From Sipunculus nudus (Eukaryota > Annelida > Sipuncula > Golfingiida > Sipunculidae), in the NCBI GenBank assembly GCA_026874595.1, contig CM049309.1, forward strand, positions 2,514,076 to 2,578,075: a stretch of DNA of 64,000 nucleotides. The letters are read 5' to 3'. Made by a program: the position numbers and the translations under genes. This document shows positions 63,971 through 64,000 of the stretch, piece by piece. How positions within the stretch are numbered: position 1 is the stretch's first letter; every line of letters starts with the position of its first letter. A model generated the notes under the pieces. That model saw nothing but the letters and a program-made list of their open reading frames with translations. It was not told where the DNA came from and made no database searches.

Positions 63971-64000
63971 GTAGTTTCGGATCCCGGTCTGAACGCCTAC

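Overview
This is eukaryotic DNA, AT-rich and intron-rich, with a large load of interspersed and tandem repeats. One gene can be assembled with confidence: a plus-strand orthologue of CEP152 (Drosophila Asterless), the centriole scaffold that recruits PLK4. It runs from an ATG at 375 to a TAA at 39235-39237 in 25 predicted coding exons. All exon phases join, giving 5949 nt, or about 1982 codons. The repeat style (cgtccgtc-type runs, GGTGGCGCCACC-bearing repeats, AGGTCAAAGGTCA-bearing repeats, tRNA-derived SINEs) suggests a mollusc, probably a bivalve. That placement is inference from sequence style, not a proven identification.

Layout. 1-39237 is CEP152. It comprises an acidic N-terminus (exons 1-2), a long low-complexity His/Gln-rich exon 3, a very long coiled coil (exons 4-24) and a Ser-rich tail (exon 25). 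Introns hold most of the length: a 146-bp-period tandem repeat and a 337-bp-period repeat (intron 4), a Tc1/mariner-like TIR pair with another element nested in it (intron 12), a hAT-type MITE, nested repeats and a Helitron-like element (intron 15), two SINE copies (intron 18), a 53-bp tandem repeat (intron 20), and a decayed LINE (intron 24).

The most striking feature is that two exon edges have been tandemly amplified. Upstream of exon 14 an 83-bp unit made of the 3' splice site plus the first 52 nt of the exon is repeated about 24 times in exact register (16648-18618). Downstream of exon 24 a 52-53-bp unit made of the exon end plus its 5' splice site is repeated about 13 times (34132-34830). 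The intron therefore presents long series of near-identical decoy acceptors or donors, and each decoy reads into a stop codon in the gene's frame.

39238-64000 contains no gene I can identify, apart from two weak orphan-exon candidates (56238-56507 and 61751-61926). It is mostly repeats: two more Helitron-like copies (45588-46802, 47551-48820), a hAT-type TIR pair with nested insertion (53062-55259), a SINE with an 8-bp target duplication (55472-55788), a 32-bp minisatellite with a 128-bp higher-order period (58540-60585), and a TIR element interrupting a tRNA-like sequence (about 62836-63970).
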